From Cynocephalus volans (Eukaryota > Chordata > Mammalia > Dermoptera > Cynocephalidae): a stretch of DNA of 64,000 bases. The position numbers were made by a program, and so were the translations under genes. Below are positions 12,505 to 24,389 of the stretch, piece after piece; positions within the stretch are counted from its first letter, which is position 1; every line of letters starts with the position of its first letter. The notes under the pieces were generated by a model. The model searched no databases and had not been told where the DNA came from. It was given only the letters and a program-made list of their open reading frames with translations. Location of the stretch: NCBI RefSeq assembly GCF_027409185.1, contig NC_084469.1, positions 83,053,918 to 83,117,917 on the forward strand, written 5' to 3'.

Positions 12505-14037
12505 GGTTTCAAGATGGCGGCGGCTGCGGCGGCTGGGGCGGAGTAGCTGAGGTGGAAAAGGTGGCCACTGGGCCTCAGGCAGCCGGGAAACTTGTGGACC
12601 TTCCTCTGGCCATCTCTTAAGGGAGGACTGCTGCTGCTGGCCGGTCGTGAGGGCTCAACGCCACTTTGCCCCCGGCAGGAGAGGCTGCCTCATTTACAGG
12701 CAACAGCTTTGAAGTGTGGAGCAGGAAAAGAACTGATTCTTAGCTGCAAAAGCGAGTCTTGAAACAGGGAACACGGCGCCAGGGCTGCTGTGGATGCAGC
12801 CAGGATCCCGGAGGCTGGGGCCGCACTGAAGGCGGCCAGCTGCCCTATCCAGGATTCGAGGTTTCAGGCCGGCATTAAAGAAGATTCCTGGGAGCGCCCG
12901 AGCGGCGCCGCGACTGAACAGCCCGAGGCGGCAGCGCCGAGAACACGGAAGGCAACAAACCAGAGACAGAGCGAGCGCCCGACCTGGCACAGCACTGTGA
13001 GTGATCCCTGGCACAGCTCTGTTCGGGGGGTGGTTGCCCACCCGGCTCCCGCCTGCACCACCAGGCCACTCACTGCCCCAGTGCTGCCTCCATTTTCCCA
13101 GGTGCGGGCAGCTCCGCCCTGATCGGCCATCACTGAGCCCATTTGCTTGGCCTGGCGCGGGGCTTTCCGGACCCTGCGGGCCAGCCTCCTCTCCCACTCC
13201 CTCCGCGGTTCTCTGGCGGGGCTGGGGGTGTGGGGCGTCCCGACCAGTGTTGGGAGGGCTAGGAAATACGGGCGGGCCGACTGTCACTCCACCACACCCT
13301 GGACTCCGGCCCCGGTAAACTTCCTGTTACTGGGAGGCAGATACCATCTCTGCGACCACCAGTTTGGAAAAAAGCCTAACGAATTTCTGGTTGGGAATAG
13401 TGTGGTAGGAGAGTTCCCAGGTCCGCTAGAACCTGCCGGAGAGCAGGCTGCAGGCGGGCACTAGACTCGGTTTATACCGGGGGGATACAAAGGTGAGCAA
13501 GACCCGAGAAAGATCTACACAGTGCTACAAAGGCACCCAGAGAGACCGGTCGTCTGTGCCTAGCAGAAACCTGGTAGACTTCCTGGGCGAGGCGGTGCTG
13601 AGCAGGGTCTTGAAGGCCCAGCTGATAGACGAGGGGTGCAGAAGACACACCCCAGCCCAGCACAGTGTGCACAGAGGGGGGAGACGTGCGGCCAGGGAGG
13701 CGGAGACTCGACAGAAACCACACACCCGGTGGGGTCGCCACTGCACGATCTAACAGCCTGGGCCAGAGCACACGGAACGGGGAGAAGTCCTGTACAGAAA
13801 GTGAAAGCTCAACAGAGATCACACACCCTGTGGTGCGTGATCCACCAGCCCAGCAGAGTACAAGCTGACCAGAAAGGTGGATCCCCGGAGAAGCCCAAGA
13901 CCCGAGGCAACCACACACACAAGACACTAGAGGCCAACTGAGCAGTCACGGCGGGAGCCATACCAAATTGGCAACCACAGCAACATCCTAGTTAGTCATT
14001 AGTCTCAAACCAGTGGACTGTGAAACCCCCTGCCACA
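12505..14037 (+). promoter_or_regulatory. L1 5' UTR with internal promoter
   Basis: About 1.53 kb, rich in G, C and CpG, in contrast to its AT-rich surroundings. It starts GGTTTCAAGATGGCGGC. The AAGATGGCGGC at 12511-12521 is a strong YY1-type motif at the position where L1 elements of other mammals place the YY1 site that fixes transcription start. Toward the 3' side, 13604-13925 contains degenerate direct repeats of about 100 bp (cores near 13704, 13806 and 13902). No known regulatory element other than the YY1-like site is assigned. Antisense promoter activity is known for human L1 but is only a possibility here. Confidence 0.8.
12511..12521 (+). promoter_or_regulatory. YY1-like site at L1 5' end
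   Basis: AAGATGGCGGC lies 6 bp inside the 5' end of the element. In human L1 a YY1 site near +13 directs accurate initiation. The equivalent role here is inferred from position and sequence. Confidence 0.65.
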
Positions 14038-15019
14038 ATGAATAAACACCAAAAAAAAGACACCAGAAATACAAAAAAATCAAGAAAGTACACCACCAAA
14101 AGTTAATAAATCTCATACTCTAGATCCTATAGAACAAGAAGCCCTTGAAATAACTGACAAGGAATTTCGAGTGATAATTCTAAGGAAACTGAATGAGATA
14201 CAAGAAAACTCAGCTAGACATCATGATGAAATGAGGAAAAGTATACAGGATCTGAAAGAGGAAATATACAAGGAAATCAATGTCCTGAAAAAAAATGTAG
14301 CAGAACTTGCTGAACTGAAGAAGTTATTCAGCGAAATAAAAAACACAACGGAGAGTTTAACCAGCAGGCTTGTCGAAGTTGAAGAGAGAACCTCTGAACT
14401 TGAAGATGGGCTGTTTGAAATAACACAAGCAGACAAAAAGAAAGAAAAAAGAATCAAGGACATGGAAGAAAATCTGAGAGAGATATCAGACAACCTCAAG
14501 CGCTCAAATATCCGAGTCATGGGTATTCCAGAAGGGGAGGAAAATGGAGATTCCATTGAGAACATATTCAACAGAATAGTGGCAGAAAACTTCCCAGGTA
14601 TAGGAAAAATCACAGATCTTCAGATCCAGGAAGCTCAACGATCTCCAAATGTATTCAACCCAAAAAGGCCTTCTCCAAGACATGTCATAGTCAAATTAGC
14701 AAAACTCAGAGACAAAGAGAGAATCTTAAAAGCTGCAAGAGAGAAGCGTCAAATCACCTATAAGGGAGCCCCAATCAGGTTAACATCAGACTTTTCATCA
14801 CAAACCCTAAAAGCTAGAAAGGAATGGGATGATATTTTCAAAATACTAAAAGACAAAGATTGCCAGCCAAGAATACTCTACCCTGCAAGGCTATCCTTCC
14901 GAAATGAGGGGCAAATAGTATATTTCTCAGACAAACAAAAACTGCGGGAGTTCACTACCACAAGACCACCCTTACAAGAAATCCTCAAGGGAGTACTGGG
15001 TTTGGTTCCTGAAAAATAA
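14038..15019 (+). pseudogene. L1 ORF1 (RNA-binding ORF1p), frameshifted near its N-terminus
   Basis: The ATG at 14038 opens a very basic 22-codon frame that stops at TAA 14104-14106. The rest of ORF1 is open in the next frame and runs to the TAA ending at 15019. From start to stop is 982 nt. Removing one base gives exactly 327 codons including the stop, so a single extra T at about 14103-14104 is the simplest explanation. The long frame encodes a Lys/Glu-rich coiled coil (roughly 14130-14500), an RRM beginning SNIRVMGIPEGEE, and the C-terminal domain with ILYPARLSFRNEGQIVYF and the TTRPPLQEIL segment. ORF1p forms trimers that coat L1 RNA and are needed for retrotransposition. The first ATG in the long frame is at 14231 (262 codons), which would lose the basic N-terminus and part of the coiled coil. 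Sequencing error is an alternative. Confidence 0.85.
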
Positions 15020-15206
15020 CTACCACTGCCATAAAAACCTAAGAAAAATCTAAACCCGCTAGTACAATAAAAATGGCATTCATGAAGAGAAAACAAGCTA
15101 ACAAAAACACTATCTACAACCTAAGGAACCAACAAACAAAGAAACCAAACAGTAAATCAGAAAGCAAGGAACAAAAGACACCTAAGACAACCAAACAACC
15201 AATAAA

Positions 15207-18200
15207 ATGCTAGGAATAAATCAACACCTTTCAATAACAACTCTTAATGTTAAAGGCTTAAATTCCCCAATTAAAAGACACAGACTGGCTGACTGGATCA
15301 AAAAGCAGGACCCAACTATATGCTGCCTACAAGAGACCCACCTCACCCATAAAGATTCACACAGACTAAGAGTGAAAGGATGGAAAAAGATTTACCATGC
15401 AAACAGAAAAGAAAAACGAGCTGGAGTGGCTATTCTTATATCTGACAAAATAGACTTTAAACTAAAAACCATAAAAAGAGACAATGAGGGACACTACTTA
15501 ATGATAAAAGGACTGATCCATCAAGAAGACATAACAATCATAAATATGTACGCACCCAATGTTGGAGCAGCCAGATTTATAAAACAAACTCTATTAGACC
15601 TAAAGAAGGAAATAGACACTAATACCATAATAGCAGGGGACCTGAACACTCCACTGTCAATATTAGACAGATCATCTAGGCAAAGAATCAGTAGAGAAAC
15701 ACAAGATCTAAACAAGACTCTAGACCAATTGGAATTGGCAGATATCTACAGAACATTCCACCCAACAACCTCAGAATATTCATTCTTCTCATCAGCACAT
15801 GGATCATTCTCCAGGATAGATCACATATTAGGTCACAAATCAAGTCTCAATAAATTCAAAAAAATTGGAATTATCCCATGTATCTTCTCAGACCACAATG
15901 GATTAAAACTAGAAATTAATAACAAACAAAACTTTGGAAACTATACAAACACATGGAAATTAAACAGCATTCTACTTAATGACATATGGGTCCAAGAAGA
16001 AATCAAGCAGGAAATCAAAAAGTTTATTGAAACTAATGAAAACAATGATACATCATACCAAAACCTGTGGGATACTGCAAAAGCAGTATTGAGGGGAAAA
16101 TTTATTGCATTAAATGCTCACTTCAGAAGAATGGAAAGATGGCAAGTGAACAACCTAACACTTCACCTTAAAGAACTAGAAAAACAAGAACAATCCAATC
16201 CTAAAGTTAGCAGACGGAAAGAAATCATTAAGATCAGAGCAGAACTGAATGAAATTGAAAACCAAAAAACAATTCAAAAGATCAACGAATCAAAAAGTTG
16301 GTTTTTTGAAAAGATAAATAAAATTGACAAACCATTAGCATGGCTAACAAAAAAAAGAAGAGAGAAGACTCAAATAACAAAAATTAGAAATGAAAAAGGC
16401 GATATTACAACTGATTCATCTGAAATACAAGGAATCATTCGAGACTACTATAAACAACTATACGCCAACAAATTTGAAAATCTGGAGGAAATGGATAAAT
16501 TTCTGGACACACACAAGCTCCCAAAACTGAACCGTGAAGACGTAGAAAATTTGAACAGACCAATAACAATAAAGGAGATTGAAGCTGTTATCAGAAGGCT
16601 CCCAACAAAGAAAAGCCCAGGACCAGATGGATTCACAGCAGAATTTTACCAAACATTCAAAGAGGAATTGACACCGATTCTTTACAAACTATTCCAAAAG
16701 ATTGAAACAGACGCAAATCTCCCAAACTCATTCTATGAAGCAAACATCATCCTGATACCAAAACCAGGTAAAGATATAACCAAAAAAGAAAACTACAGGC
16801 CGATATCCTTGATGAATATAGATGCAAAAATCCTCACTAAAATACTAGCAAACAGAATACAGCAACACATACGAAAAATTATTCATCACGATCAAGTGGG
16901 ATTCATCCCAGGGATGCAAGGTTGGTTCAACATACGCAAATCAATAAATGTGATACACCATATTAATAAACTCAAACACAAGGACCATATGATCATCTCT
17001 ATAGATGCTGAAAAAGCATTTGATAAAGTTCAGCACTCATTCATGACAAAGACCCTCTATAAGTTAGGTATAGAGGGAAAGTATCTCAACATAATTAAAG
17101 CCATATATGACAAACCCACTGCCAATATCATCCTGAATGGGGAAAAGCTGAAAGCTTTTCCTTTAAGAACAGGCACTAGACAAGGATGCCCACTCTCACC
17201 ACTTCTATTCAACATAGTGTTGGAAGTACTAGCCAGAGCAATCAGAGAAGAGAAGGAAATAAAGGGCATCCAGATTGGAAAAGATGAAGTCAAACTGTCC
17301 CTGTTTGCAGATGACATGATCCTATATATCGGACAGCCTAAAACCTCTACAAAAAAACTGTTGGAATTGATAAATGATTTCAGCACAGTAGCAGGATACA
17401 AAATCAACACACAAAAATCAGTAGCATTTCTTTTCTCCAATAGTGAACATGCAGAAGGAGAAATCAAGAAAGCCTGCCCATTTACAATAGCCACCAAAAA
17501 AATAAAATACTTAGGAATTGAGTTAACCAAGGAGGTGAAAAATCTCTATAATGAGAACTACAAACCACTGCTGAGAGAAATTAGAGAGGATACAAGAAGA
17601 TGGAAAGATATTCCATGCTCTTGGATTGGAAGAATCAACATAGTGAAAATGTCCATACTACCCAAAGTGATATACAAATTCAATGCAATCCCCATCAAAA
17701 TTCCAAAGACATTTTTCTCAGAAATGGAAAAAACTATTCAGACATTTATATGGAACAATAAAAGACCACGCATAGCCAAAGCAATGCTCAGCAAAAAAAA
17801 TAAAGCTGGAGGCATAACACTACCTGACTTTAAGCTATACTACAAAGCTATAATAACCAAAACAGTATGGTACTGGCATAAAAACAGACACACTGACCAA
17901 TGGAATAGAATAGAGAATCCAGAAATCAACCCACACACTTACTGCCATCTGATCTTTGACAAAGGCACCAAGCCTATTCAGTGGCGAAGGGACTGCCTCT
18001 TCAGCAAGTGGTGCTGGGATACCTGGATATCGATATGCAGGAGAATGAAACTAGATCCATACCTCTCACCGTATACTAAAATCAACTCAAAATGGATTAA
18101 GGATTTAAATATACACCCTGAGACAATAAAACTTCTTAAAGAAAACATAGGAGAAACACTTCAGGAAATAGGACTGGGCACAGACTTCATGAATACGACC

Positions 18201-19034
18201 CCAAAAGCACGGGCAACCAAAGGAAAAATAAACAAATGGGATTATATCAAACTAAAAAGCTTCTGCACAGCAAAAGAAACAATTAAAAGAGTTAAAAGAC
18301 AACCAACAGAGTGGGAGAAAATATTTGCAAAATATACATCTGACAAAGGATTAATATCCAGAATATATAAGGAACTCAAACAACTTTACAAGAAGAAAAC
18401 AAGCAACCCAATTAAAAAATGGGCAAAAGAGCTAAGTAGGCATTTCTCTAAGGAAGATATCCAAATGGCCAACAGACATATGAAAAAATGCTCAACATCA
18501 CTCAGCATCCGGGAAATGCAAATCAAAACCACATTGAGATACCATCTAACCCCAGTTAGGATGGCTAAAATCCAAAAGACTCTGAACGATAAATGCTGGC
18601 GAGGCTGCGGAGAAAAAGGAACTCTCATACATTGTTGGTGGGACTGCAAAATGGTGCAGCCTCTATGGAAAATGGTATGGAGGTTCCTTAAACAATTGCA
18701 AATAGATCTACCATACGACCCAGCCATCCCACTGTTGGGAATATACCCAGAGGAATGGAAATCATCAAGTCGAAGGTATACCTGTTCCCCAATGTTCATC
18801 GCAGCACTCTTTACAATAGCCAAGAGTTGGAACCAGCCCAAATGCCCATCATCAGATGAGTGGATACGGAAAATGTGGTACATCTACACAATGGAATACT
18901 ACTCAGCTATAAAAACGAATGAAATACTGCCATTTGCAACAACATGGATGGACCTTGAGAGAATTATATTAAGTGAAACAAGTCAGGCACAGAAAGAGAA
19001 ATACCACATGTTCTCACTTATTGGAGGGAGCTAA
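15207..19034 (+). CDS. L1 ORF2p (endonuclease-reverse transcriptase), intact 1275 codons
   Basis: A single open frame of 1275 codons, the same length as human L1 ORF2p and with matching residue numbers. The APE-type endonuclease (1-239) keeps N14, E43, Y115, D145, N147, D205, S228, D229 and H230; position 192, Thr in human, is Ser. The reverse transcriptase region carries the FADD box at residues 700-703 (D702, D703), preceded by [16 protein letters not shown]. The C-terminus has the cysteine-rich segment [18 protein letters not shown] and ends FSLIGGS. The protein nicks target DNA and copies L1 RNA at the nick. Translation depends on the L1 transcript and, in known L1s, on unconventional reinitiation after ORF1; the 187-bp spacer is longer than the human one. 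No stop or frameshift is seen. Activity is untested. Confidence 0.96.
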   Translation: MLGINQHLSITTLNVKGLNSPIKRHRLADWIKKQDPTICCLQETHLTHKDSHRLRVKGWKKIYHANRKEKRAGVAILISDKIDFKLKTIKRDNEGHYLMIKGLIHQEDITIINMYAPNVGAARFIKQTLLDLKKEIDTNTIIAGDLNTPLSILDRSSRQRISRETQDLNKTLDQLELADIYRTFHPTTSEYSFFSSAHGSFSRIDHILGHKSSLNKFKKIGIIPCIFSDHNGLKLEINNKQNFGNYTNTWKLNSILLNDIWVQEEIKQEIKKFIETNENNDTSYQNLWDTAKAVLRGKFIALNAHFRRMERWQVNNLTLHLKELEKQEQSNPKVSRRKEIIKIRAELNEIENQKTIQKINESKSWFFEKINKIDKPLAWLTKKRREKTQITKIRNEKGDITTDSSEIQGIIRDYYKQLYANKFENLEEMDKFLDTHKLPKLNREDVENLNRPITIKEIEAVIRRLPTKKSPGPDGFTAEFYQTFKEELTPILYKLFQKIETDANLPNSFYEANIILIPKPGKDITKKENYRPISLMNIDAKILTKILANRIQQHIRKIIHHDQVGFIPGMQGWFNIRKSINVIHHINKLKHKDHMIISIDAEKAFDKVQHSFMTKTLYKLGIEGKYLNIIKAIYDKPTANIILNGEKLKAFPLRTGTRQGCPLSPLLFNIVLEVLARAIREEKEIKGIQIGKDEVKLSLFADDMILYIGQPKTSTKKLLELINDFSTVAGYKINTQKSVAFLFSNSEHAEGEIKKACPFTIATKKIKYLGIELTKEVKNLYNENYKPLLREIREDTRRWKDIPCSWIGRINIVKMSILPKVIYKFNAIPIKIPKTFFSEMEKTIQTFIWNNKRPRIAKAMLSKKNKAGGITLPDFKLYYKAIITKTVWYWHKNRHTDQWNRIENPEINPHTYCHLIFDKGTKPIQWRRDCLFSKWCWDTWISICRRMKLDPYLSPYTKINSKWIKDLNIHPETIKLLKENIGETLQEIGLGTDFMNTTPKARATKGKINKWDYIKLKSFCTAKETIKRVKRQPTEWEKIFAKYTSDKGLISRIYKELKQLYKKKTSNPIKKWAKELSRHFSKEDIQMANRHMKKCSTSLSIREMQIKTTLRYHLTPVRMAKIQKTLNDKCWRGCGEKGTLIHCWWDCKMVQPLWKMVWRFLKQLQIDLPYDPAIPLLGIYPEEWKSSSRRYTCSPMFIAALFTIAKSWNQPKCPSSDEWIRKMWYIYTMEYYSAIKTNEILPFATTWMDLERIILSETSQAQKEKYHMFSLIGGS

Positions 19035-19267
19035 AAATTAATATATAAATTCACACACACACATACACACACACACACAAACCGGGGGGGGGGAAGAAGA
19101 TATAACAACCACAATTATTTGAAGTTGATACAACAAGCAAACAGAAAGGACATTGTCGGGGGGGAGGGGGGAGGGAGAAGGGAGGGAGGTTTTGGTGATG
19201 AGAAGCAATAATCAGCTACAATGTATATCGACAAAATAAAATTTTAAAAAAAAAATAAATAAATAAA
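19035..19267 (+). other. L1 3' UTR with polypurine tract and A-rich tail
   Basis: About 230 bp. A CA-repeat run (19052-19080), a G run (19082-19093), a G-rich polypurine tract (19156-19191, many GGG runs), the family 3' end ending ATCGACAAAATAAAATTTT, AATAAA at 19235-19240, then A/T-rich tail. G-rich 3' UTR tracts able to form quadruplexes are a known shared trait of mammalian L1s. Confidence 0.85.
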
Positions 19268-19999
19268 TAAAGGATTAAGAGATAGTCATATTATCTATGG
19301 CTTCCCCTTCCATTTATAATAAAATCCAAATATCTTCAAGGCTCCCAAGGCCCTGCTTGTCCCAGCCCTTCTCCTCTTACCCCTTCCCATCATTCACAAT
19401 GCTTTGTCCACAATGGCCTTCTCAGTGCTCCTCAAATACCCAGTTCTACCTAGCCCCAGGATCCTAGCCTACAGACTTGCTCACCCCAATTTCTGTCTTT
19501 ACTCCTATTTCCTCCTTTAGCTTAAATGTCACTTCCAGAGAGGCCTTCCTTGAAGTCTTCATCCCAGTCCTGCAGGAAATGGGAAGCTAATGAGTGGTGT
19601 TGAGAAAGGGAGTAACAAGGGTCAGTTATTCATTTTGGAAAAATCACCCAGGCAGCAACTTGTAGGAGGTATTGACTAGGGAGGTAGTACAATGGGAGTT
19701 GATGACTACGGACAGCAAAGTTCAGTAGGACATAATTTGAGGAGTCCAGAAGAGAAAAAAATTGCATGTATGCAAAAACACTGATCACCTTGAGCTCTGC
19801 ATTGAGTTCCGTAAGGTTAAGAGCTCTGTAACACTGGTACTATGTATTACAAACTTTCTAAGACATCAGAGGGGTCCAGTAAACATTAGTTAATTTTAAA
19901 TGAATGAGAGAAAAATAGTGAATATCAACAAGATGTAAATAGTAATCTCTACCATTTACTTATGGAGTAGTAGGCACCATAGTTGATGAAGAGAAGGAA

Positions 20000-20205
20000 G
20001 GTGGCAGTGGAGCAGAGGCTCTGCCAGAGTTTGTATCCTAGCTCTGTTATTCATTGTCTGAGTGACTTTTAAATTACTTTACCTCTTTGTGTTTTGATTT
20101 TTTCAAAAGAGGATAGTAATCATACTTACATTATTGTAAGATTTAAACGTAAAACACTTAGAACACTACTTGTTACATTTATACTCAATAAAGATTAGCT
20201 GCTTG
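20000..20205 (+). mobile_element. MIR SINE relic
   Basis: Follows MIR order: TCCTAGCTCTGTTATTCATT, TGACTTTTAAATTACTTTAC, then ATACTCAATAAAGATTAGCT. Confidence 0.6.
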
Positions 20206-20509
20206 TCACTACTGTCATCATCAATATGATAATCATTATTGCTATTATTAGTACTACTACTACCACTACTATTTACTTCATAGACATTATTTCATCTTCA
20301 CAAAAGAACTTATAAGGAATAGACTGTTATCTCCACTGTATAATGAGGAACATTAGGTGCAAAAGCAGTTCACATAGTTTGTAACAGTACTTGTATTTAA
20401 GACTAGTTATATGAATCTAAAGTTTATATACTAACCACATTATGACACTGTTTCTCAAAAGGGACAGAAAGGACTCAGGCATGGTAAATAATAGGATTTT
20501 CTAAGCAAT

Positions 20510-21540
20510 ATGATTTACTGAAGATTTATTATGTTCCAGGCACTCTTCTGGGATCTAGGGGTTCAGCAGTGAACAAAGCAGATTAAGTCTCTGCTTCAAT
20601 ATGGCTTATATTCTAATGGATGGAGATGGACAGGAGAGCTAACAAAGAAAAAAATATCAAATAGCGAGAAGTACACTGCAGAGAATTAAAATTAAGAGGG
20701 ATGTGTCTGGGGGCCACTTATACTGAGTGGGCAGAAAAAGGCCTTTCTAAGGAGGCTAAGTTTAAGATGAGAACCTAAAAAACAACTAGAGAAACAAGCT
20801 ACCCAAATAACAGTATAGAGAGCCTCCAGGCAGAGGAAATAGCTACCACAGAGAGCATAAAGTGCAAATGAGATTGTGCCTTAGGAACCCAAACCAAGCC
20901 AGCATGGCTGAAGAGCAGTGGAAGAGAGGGGCATTCCATGAGGAGGCTGACAAGGCAGGCATGGGCCAGGTCACTCAGTGCTCTGTCACCCAAGGGAAGG
21001 AACTGTGGATTTTATGCTAAGGTAATGAAGGATCCAATGGGAAGATCTTAAGCAGGAAAGTGACATGAGCTGACATATATTTTTAAAAGATCCTCTCACT
21101 GCAGGGTAGAGAACAGATTGTAGTGGAGACAAGAAATCAGGATATTTCAGTAGTCTGGATCAGAAATGCAAGTGTTTTAGACTATGGACGTGGGAATACA
21201 ATGGGAGAAAAACAGATGTGGTATACATTTTAGAGATGGAGTAGAAAGGATTTACAGATCAACTGAATAAGAAGAGTGAAGAAAAGAGAGGAATAACCCC
21301 TGTATTTCTAGCTTGAGTAGCTGGAAGAATAATGGTTTATTTACTGAGATGGAGAATATTTTAAGGAGGAACATGTTAGGAATAGTAATACGAGTAGAAA
21401 ATAAGAATCCTGTTTTGGCCAGGTTATATTTAAAATGCCCATCATATACCCATCTGGAAATTCCCAGTAGGTACCTGGATCAGAATCAGGAATTCAGGAA
21501 AGTTCCTCGTACTCTTTCTCTGACTACAGGAGAAGATTGA
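20510..21540 (+). mobile_element. Ancient LINE (L2-like) segment
   Basis: Long collinear pattern of a placental-wide old repeat: TTATTATGTTCCAGGCACTC, GTTCAGCAGTGAACAAAGCA, AAAGGCCTTTCTAAGGAGGC, GGCATTCCATGAGGAGGC, AGTGACATGAGCTGACATAT and CAGTAGTCTGGATCAGAAAT. Its open frame at 21313-21540 is a by-product. Family name from memory and not certain. Confidence 0.5.
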
Positions 21541-22254
21541 AGATAAAACAGCAAGAAGAGAATAGTTTTTAGAATGTACAATGTCAATATTTGTAACAAT
21601 CTAAAGCAGTCAGACAAGGTGCTATGCTCTTCATGAAATAATTTCACTTATGAAATCTCAAGTATCATCTTTGCTGAGCATAATGACACAGAAAGAGAAT
21701 AAGCTTACAGGTCAATGAGATTTATGCCATAAGAGTTGTTATATCAGATTTTCCAAAATCTTATATAATTACAGGGCAGGACATAGGAAGAACAGATCAG
21801 AGCTCCCAGCAGGATACAATTTACACATGCTTCTCAAAATTCCATCCTACATGAAGGGAGCCCTCTGCATATCCAATGTAAGAAAAAAGTATCCTCTAAC
21901 TATACATAAAATAACAACTGCTCTACCTGCTCCCTAATAGGAGTTTCCATGGAAACTGTCAAAAACAATTTCTTTATAGCTATAGTGATTACTGACAAAA
22001 ATGATATGGATTTAGAGCAAAATGAAAGCCAAATTATAAAATGAAACTGACCATTAGATAACACAGCTCTATTATTAGATTCTGGGTAATCTGATTCAAG
22101 TTAATAGTATTTTAGCATGACAGGTTTTCTTAATCAAACGGCTACTCTGAGGTTAGATATCAAAATGAGAGAATGAGATAAGAAACCATATCTGTTACTC
22201 TTCAATATACATCAGCAATATTGTAAAAGACACATTTTTAGGAAAGATAAGAAT

Positions 22255-22445
22255 TAAAATTTATTGAGTAGCTACTAAATATCAAGTGGTTTGCATATAA
22301 CATCTTGATTAATCCCGACAATAATCTTTCCAGGTAGGTTTTATTACCCTAATTTTTACAGAGAAGGAAACAAGTCTCAAAAAGATGTAAAGTAACAAGC
22401 TGAGATCAAATAGGTAGTAAACAACAGAGCCAGGATTAAATACAG
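22255..22445 (-). mobile_element. MIR SINE relic
   Basis: ATTTATTGAGTAGCTACTAA, a TTAATCCCGACAATAATC segment and an ACAGAGCCAGGATTAAAT end match the reverse-complement MIR order. Confidence 0.6.
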
Positions 22446-22920
22446 GTATAACTGAACACAATGTATACTCTTTCATTAGGCTCCTAAAGAGGGCCACAAC
22501 TCACAGGAATCCAGGAGCCTCAGGCCTATGGTCTCTTCAAGCCACAAGAACCTTTTTGATTAGTTAGCTGTTAAATTAGGCTGAAAACAGGCTGCCATAT
22601 AAACGTCTAAAATGAATAGTGTCAGACATGTAAAATAAAAGTTGAGTGTTGCCCAGACTATAAACAAAACTTTACCAGATACTGATATACCCATCAAATC
22701 AAATTAAAAGAAAAGAAAATGAATCAAAGAACCTAAAAAGAAATAAGTAAAGGAAAAAACTCAGGCCACATGTTGAGAAACCCACTTATCAGATGCAGAT
22801 AAACTTAGGGAGCCGAGACAGAGATAAGCTGATGAATCATTTTAAGGAAAAAAATTCTTAAATTATCTTGTCATTTAAGAATAAAAGCAAAATGCTAAGC
22901 CATTTCCTACCTCATTACAA

Positions 22921-22994
22921 TATGAGGGTATTTCAAAAATTTTATGGAAAAATAGAATTAAAAAATAATAGAAACTTTTTGAAGTACCTTCATA
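22921..22994. mobile_element. Second copy of the mariner-type MITE
   Basis: ATGAGGGTATTTCAAAAATT at the left and AACTTTTTGAAGTACCTTCA at the right form diverged inverted ends around a short centre, as at 2331-2410. Confidence 0.7.
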
Positions 22995-24389
22995 TGTTAT
23001 ACCCATTACTCCAAATAACTGAACTTTAATGACAAGGTGATTGCTACAGAGGACCAACTCTTCTAATCTAATATACTGTATAACTGTAGTGGCCACATGA
23101 GAAATGGAAGCAATCTAAGGTATTGGATGCTATATTCCCTCCTTAAATATTCATTTATTAATTATTTAATAATTATTTATTTTGGTTGCTGAATTTCTTT
23201 ATAAATGCATTGTCTTATACATATTACTCCAGGGTTCTTTAAAGAAAAATCTGGATATCTGGATCTCTCTTTTGATTTAAACAGTCAAAACAAATTACAT
23301 TCAACCACAGCACACACTGACACATTAGTAGTCAGAGCACAACTCAAGTACACACACAGAAATGCAGGACTCACACTAAATTCAGTAAAGAGCAGAAACA
23401 AAGAAAAAATGGAAAGTAGAAATATACCAAGAGGAATAAGTAGGGTTAAAATACATAAAACAATCCAGGTATGTTGAAAACTAAAATTCCAAAATCAAGA
23501 TGCTTGCTTTCATTTTTGGCAATACTGGATAGTTTCTAGTCAGAAGTAACAGTCAAAAGCTCAGCTGTGAAACATAGCACATGCTTTAAAATTATCATTA
23601 AATGAAAACACGCAATAAAACACTCTCCTGCAATGACAGTTCAAGGCACTACAATAAAGGGAAAGCAAATCATTTCCAACATGAATGTAGTATTTCTAAA
23701 TTAGTAAATAAATTATAAATGCAAATCACTTAGAGTATTTATTATTTAACAGATAAGTTTTAAGTCTTTCATTACATTCTTACTAAATTTTGGTTAGAGA
23801 AACCCCCCAAAAAAGTAATTTATAAATAATCACTTTTTAAAATGGATTATAAAAAGCTTCTTGTATATGTCTTCAAATACTCTATGTAATGTTAAAGCAC
23901 AGATATTGGAATTTTCAGGGCTATTGATGCATAAAAGCATATCTTTAGCATTCTATTACCCCATTACTACTGAATAACTACACTAGTGCTGAAAACCCAA
24001 CAAACAATTAGTAGGAAAGCCAAGATGGAAAACAGCCTGGTGCTTAAAAAGAAAAAATAATATAGCCCAGAGATGTATGTCCTCTTGTTCTTTGAGTTCA
24101 AAGATAAGATCAGAAACCAACTGGCATTGCTACATATAATATTTTGTCATTTAGCAGATGACAACTAAAGGCAGGGATCATTTTTGTTCCTTTAAGTATA
24201 AGCTTTGTTTTCTCCTGTTTGATGGATTTTTCCTTAAGTTGTTTCCTATTTCATTTCTTCAAGATTTTCCTCCTCTGTCTTTCAAAACAGGACTTCAAAT
24301 ATAAATGGAAATGAAGGAGGGGAATAGGAGGAGACTACTTCTGAACGGGTTACCATGAAGCCAAAAAGAAAGTTTTCACTCTCACTATT

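Larger units (their letters stand above)
12505..19267 (+). mobile_element. Full-length young LINE-1 retrotransposon
   Basis: A 6.76-kb element bounded by a perfect 14-bp target-site duplication (TAAAGGATTAAGAG at 12491-12504 and 19268-19281), the mark of L1 target-primed insertion. Order: GC-rich 5' UTR (12505-14037), ORF1 (14038-15019, one apparent frameshift), a 187-bp spacer, ORF2 (15207-19034, open throughout), then a 3' UTR with CA repeats, a G-rich polypurine tract, AATAAA at 19235-19240 and an A-rich tail. The perfect TSD and open ORF2 indicate a recent insertion. It is antisense to PHKB, in whose first intron it lies. A 5'-truncated copy with the same 3' end (510-679) shows the family was amplified. 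Confidence 0.97.

Noticed and set aside
12790-13941. Many GC-rich open frames on both strands before L1 ORF1, and the idea of a separate CpG-island gene there.
   Set aside because: The TSDs place this stretch inside the L1 element as its 5' UTR. The frames are not in the pattern of exons.
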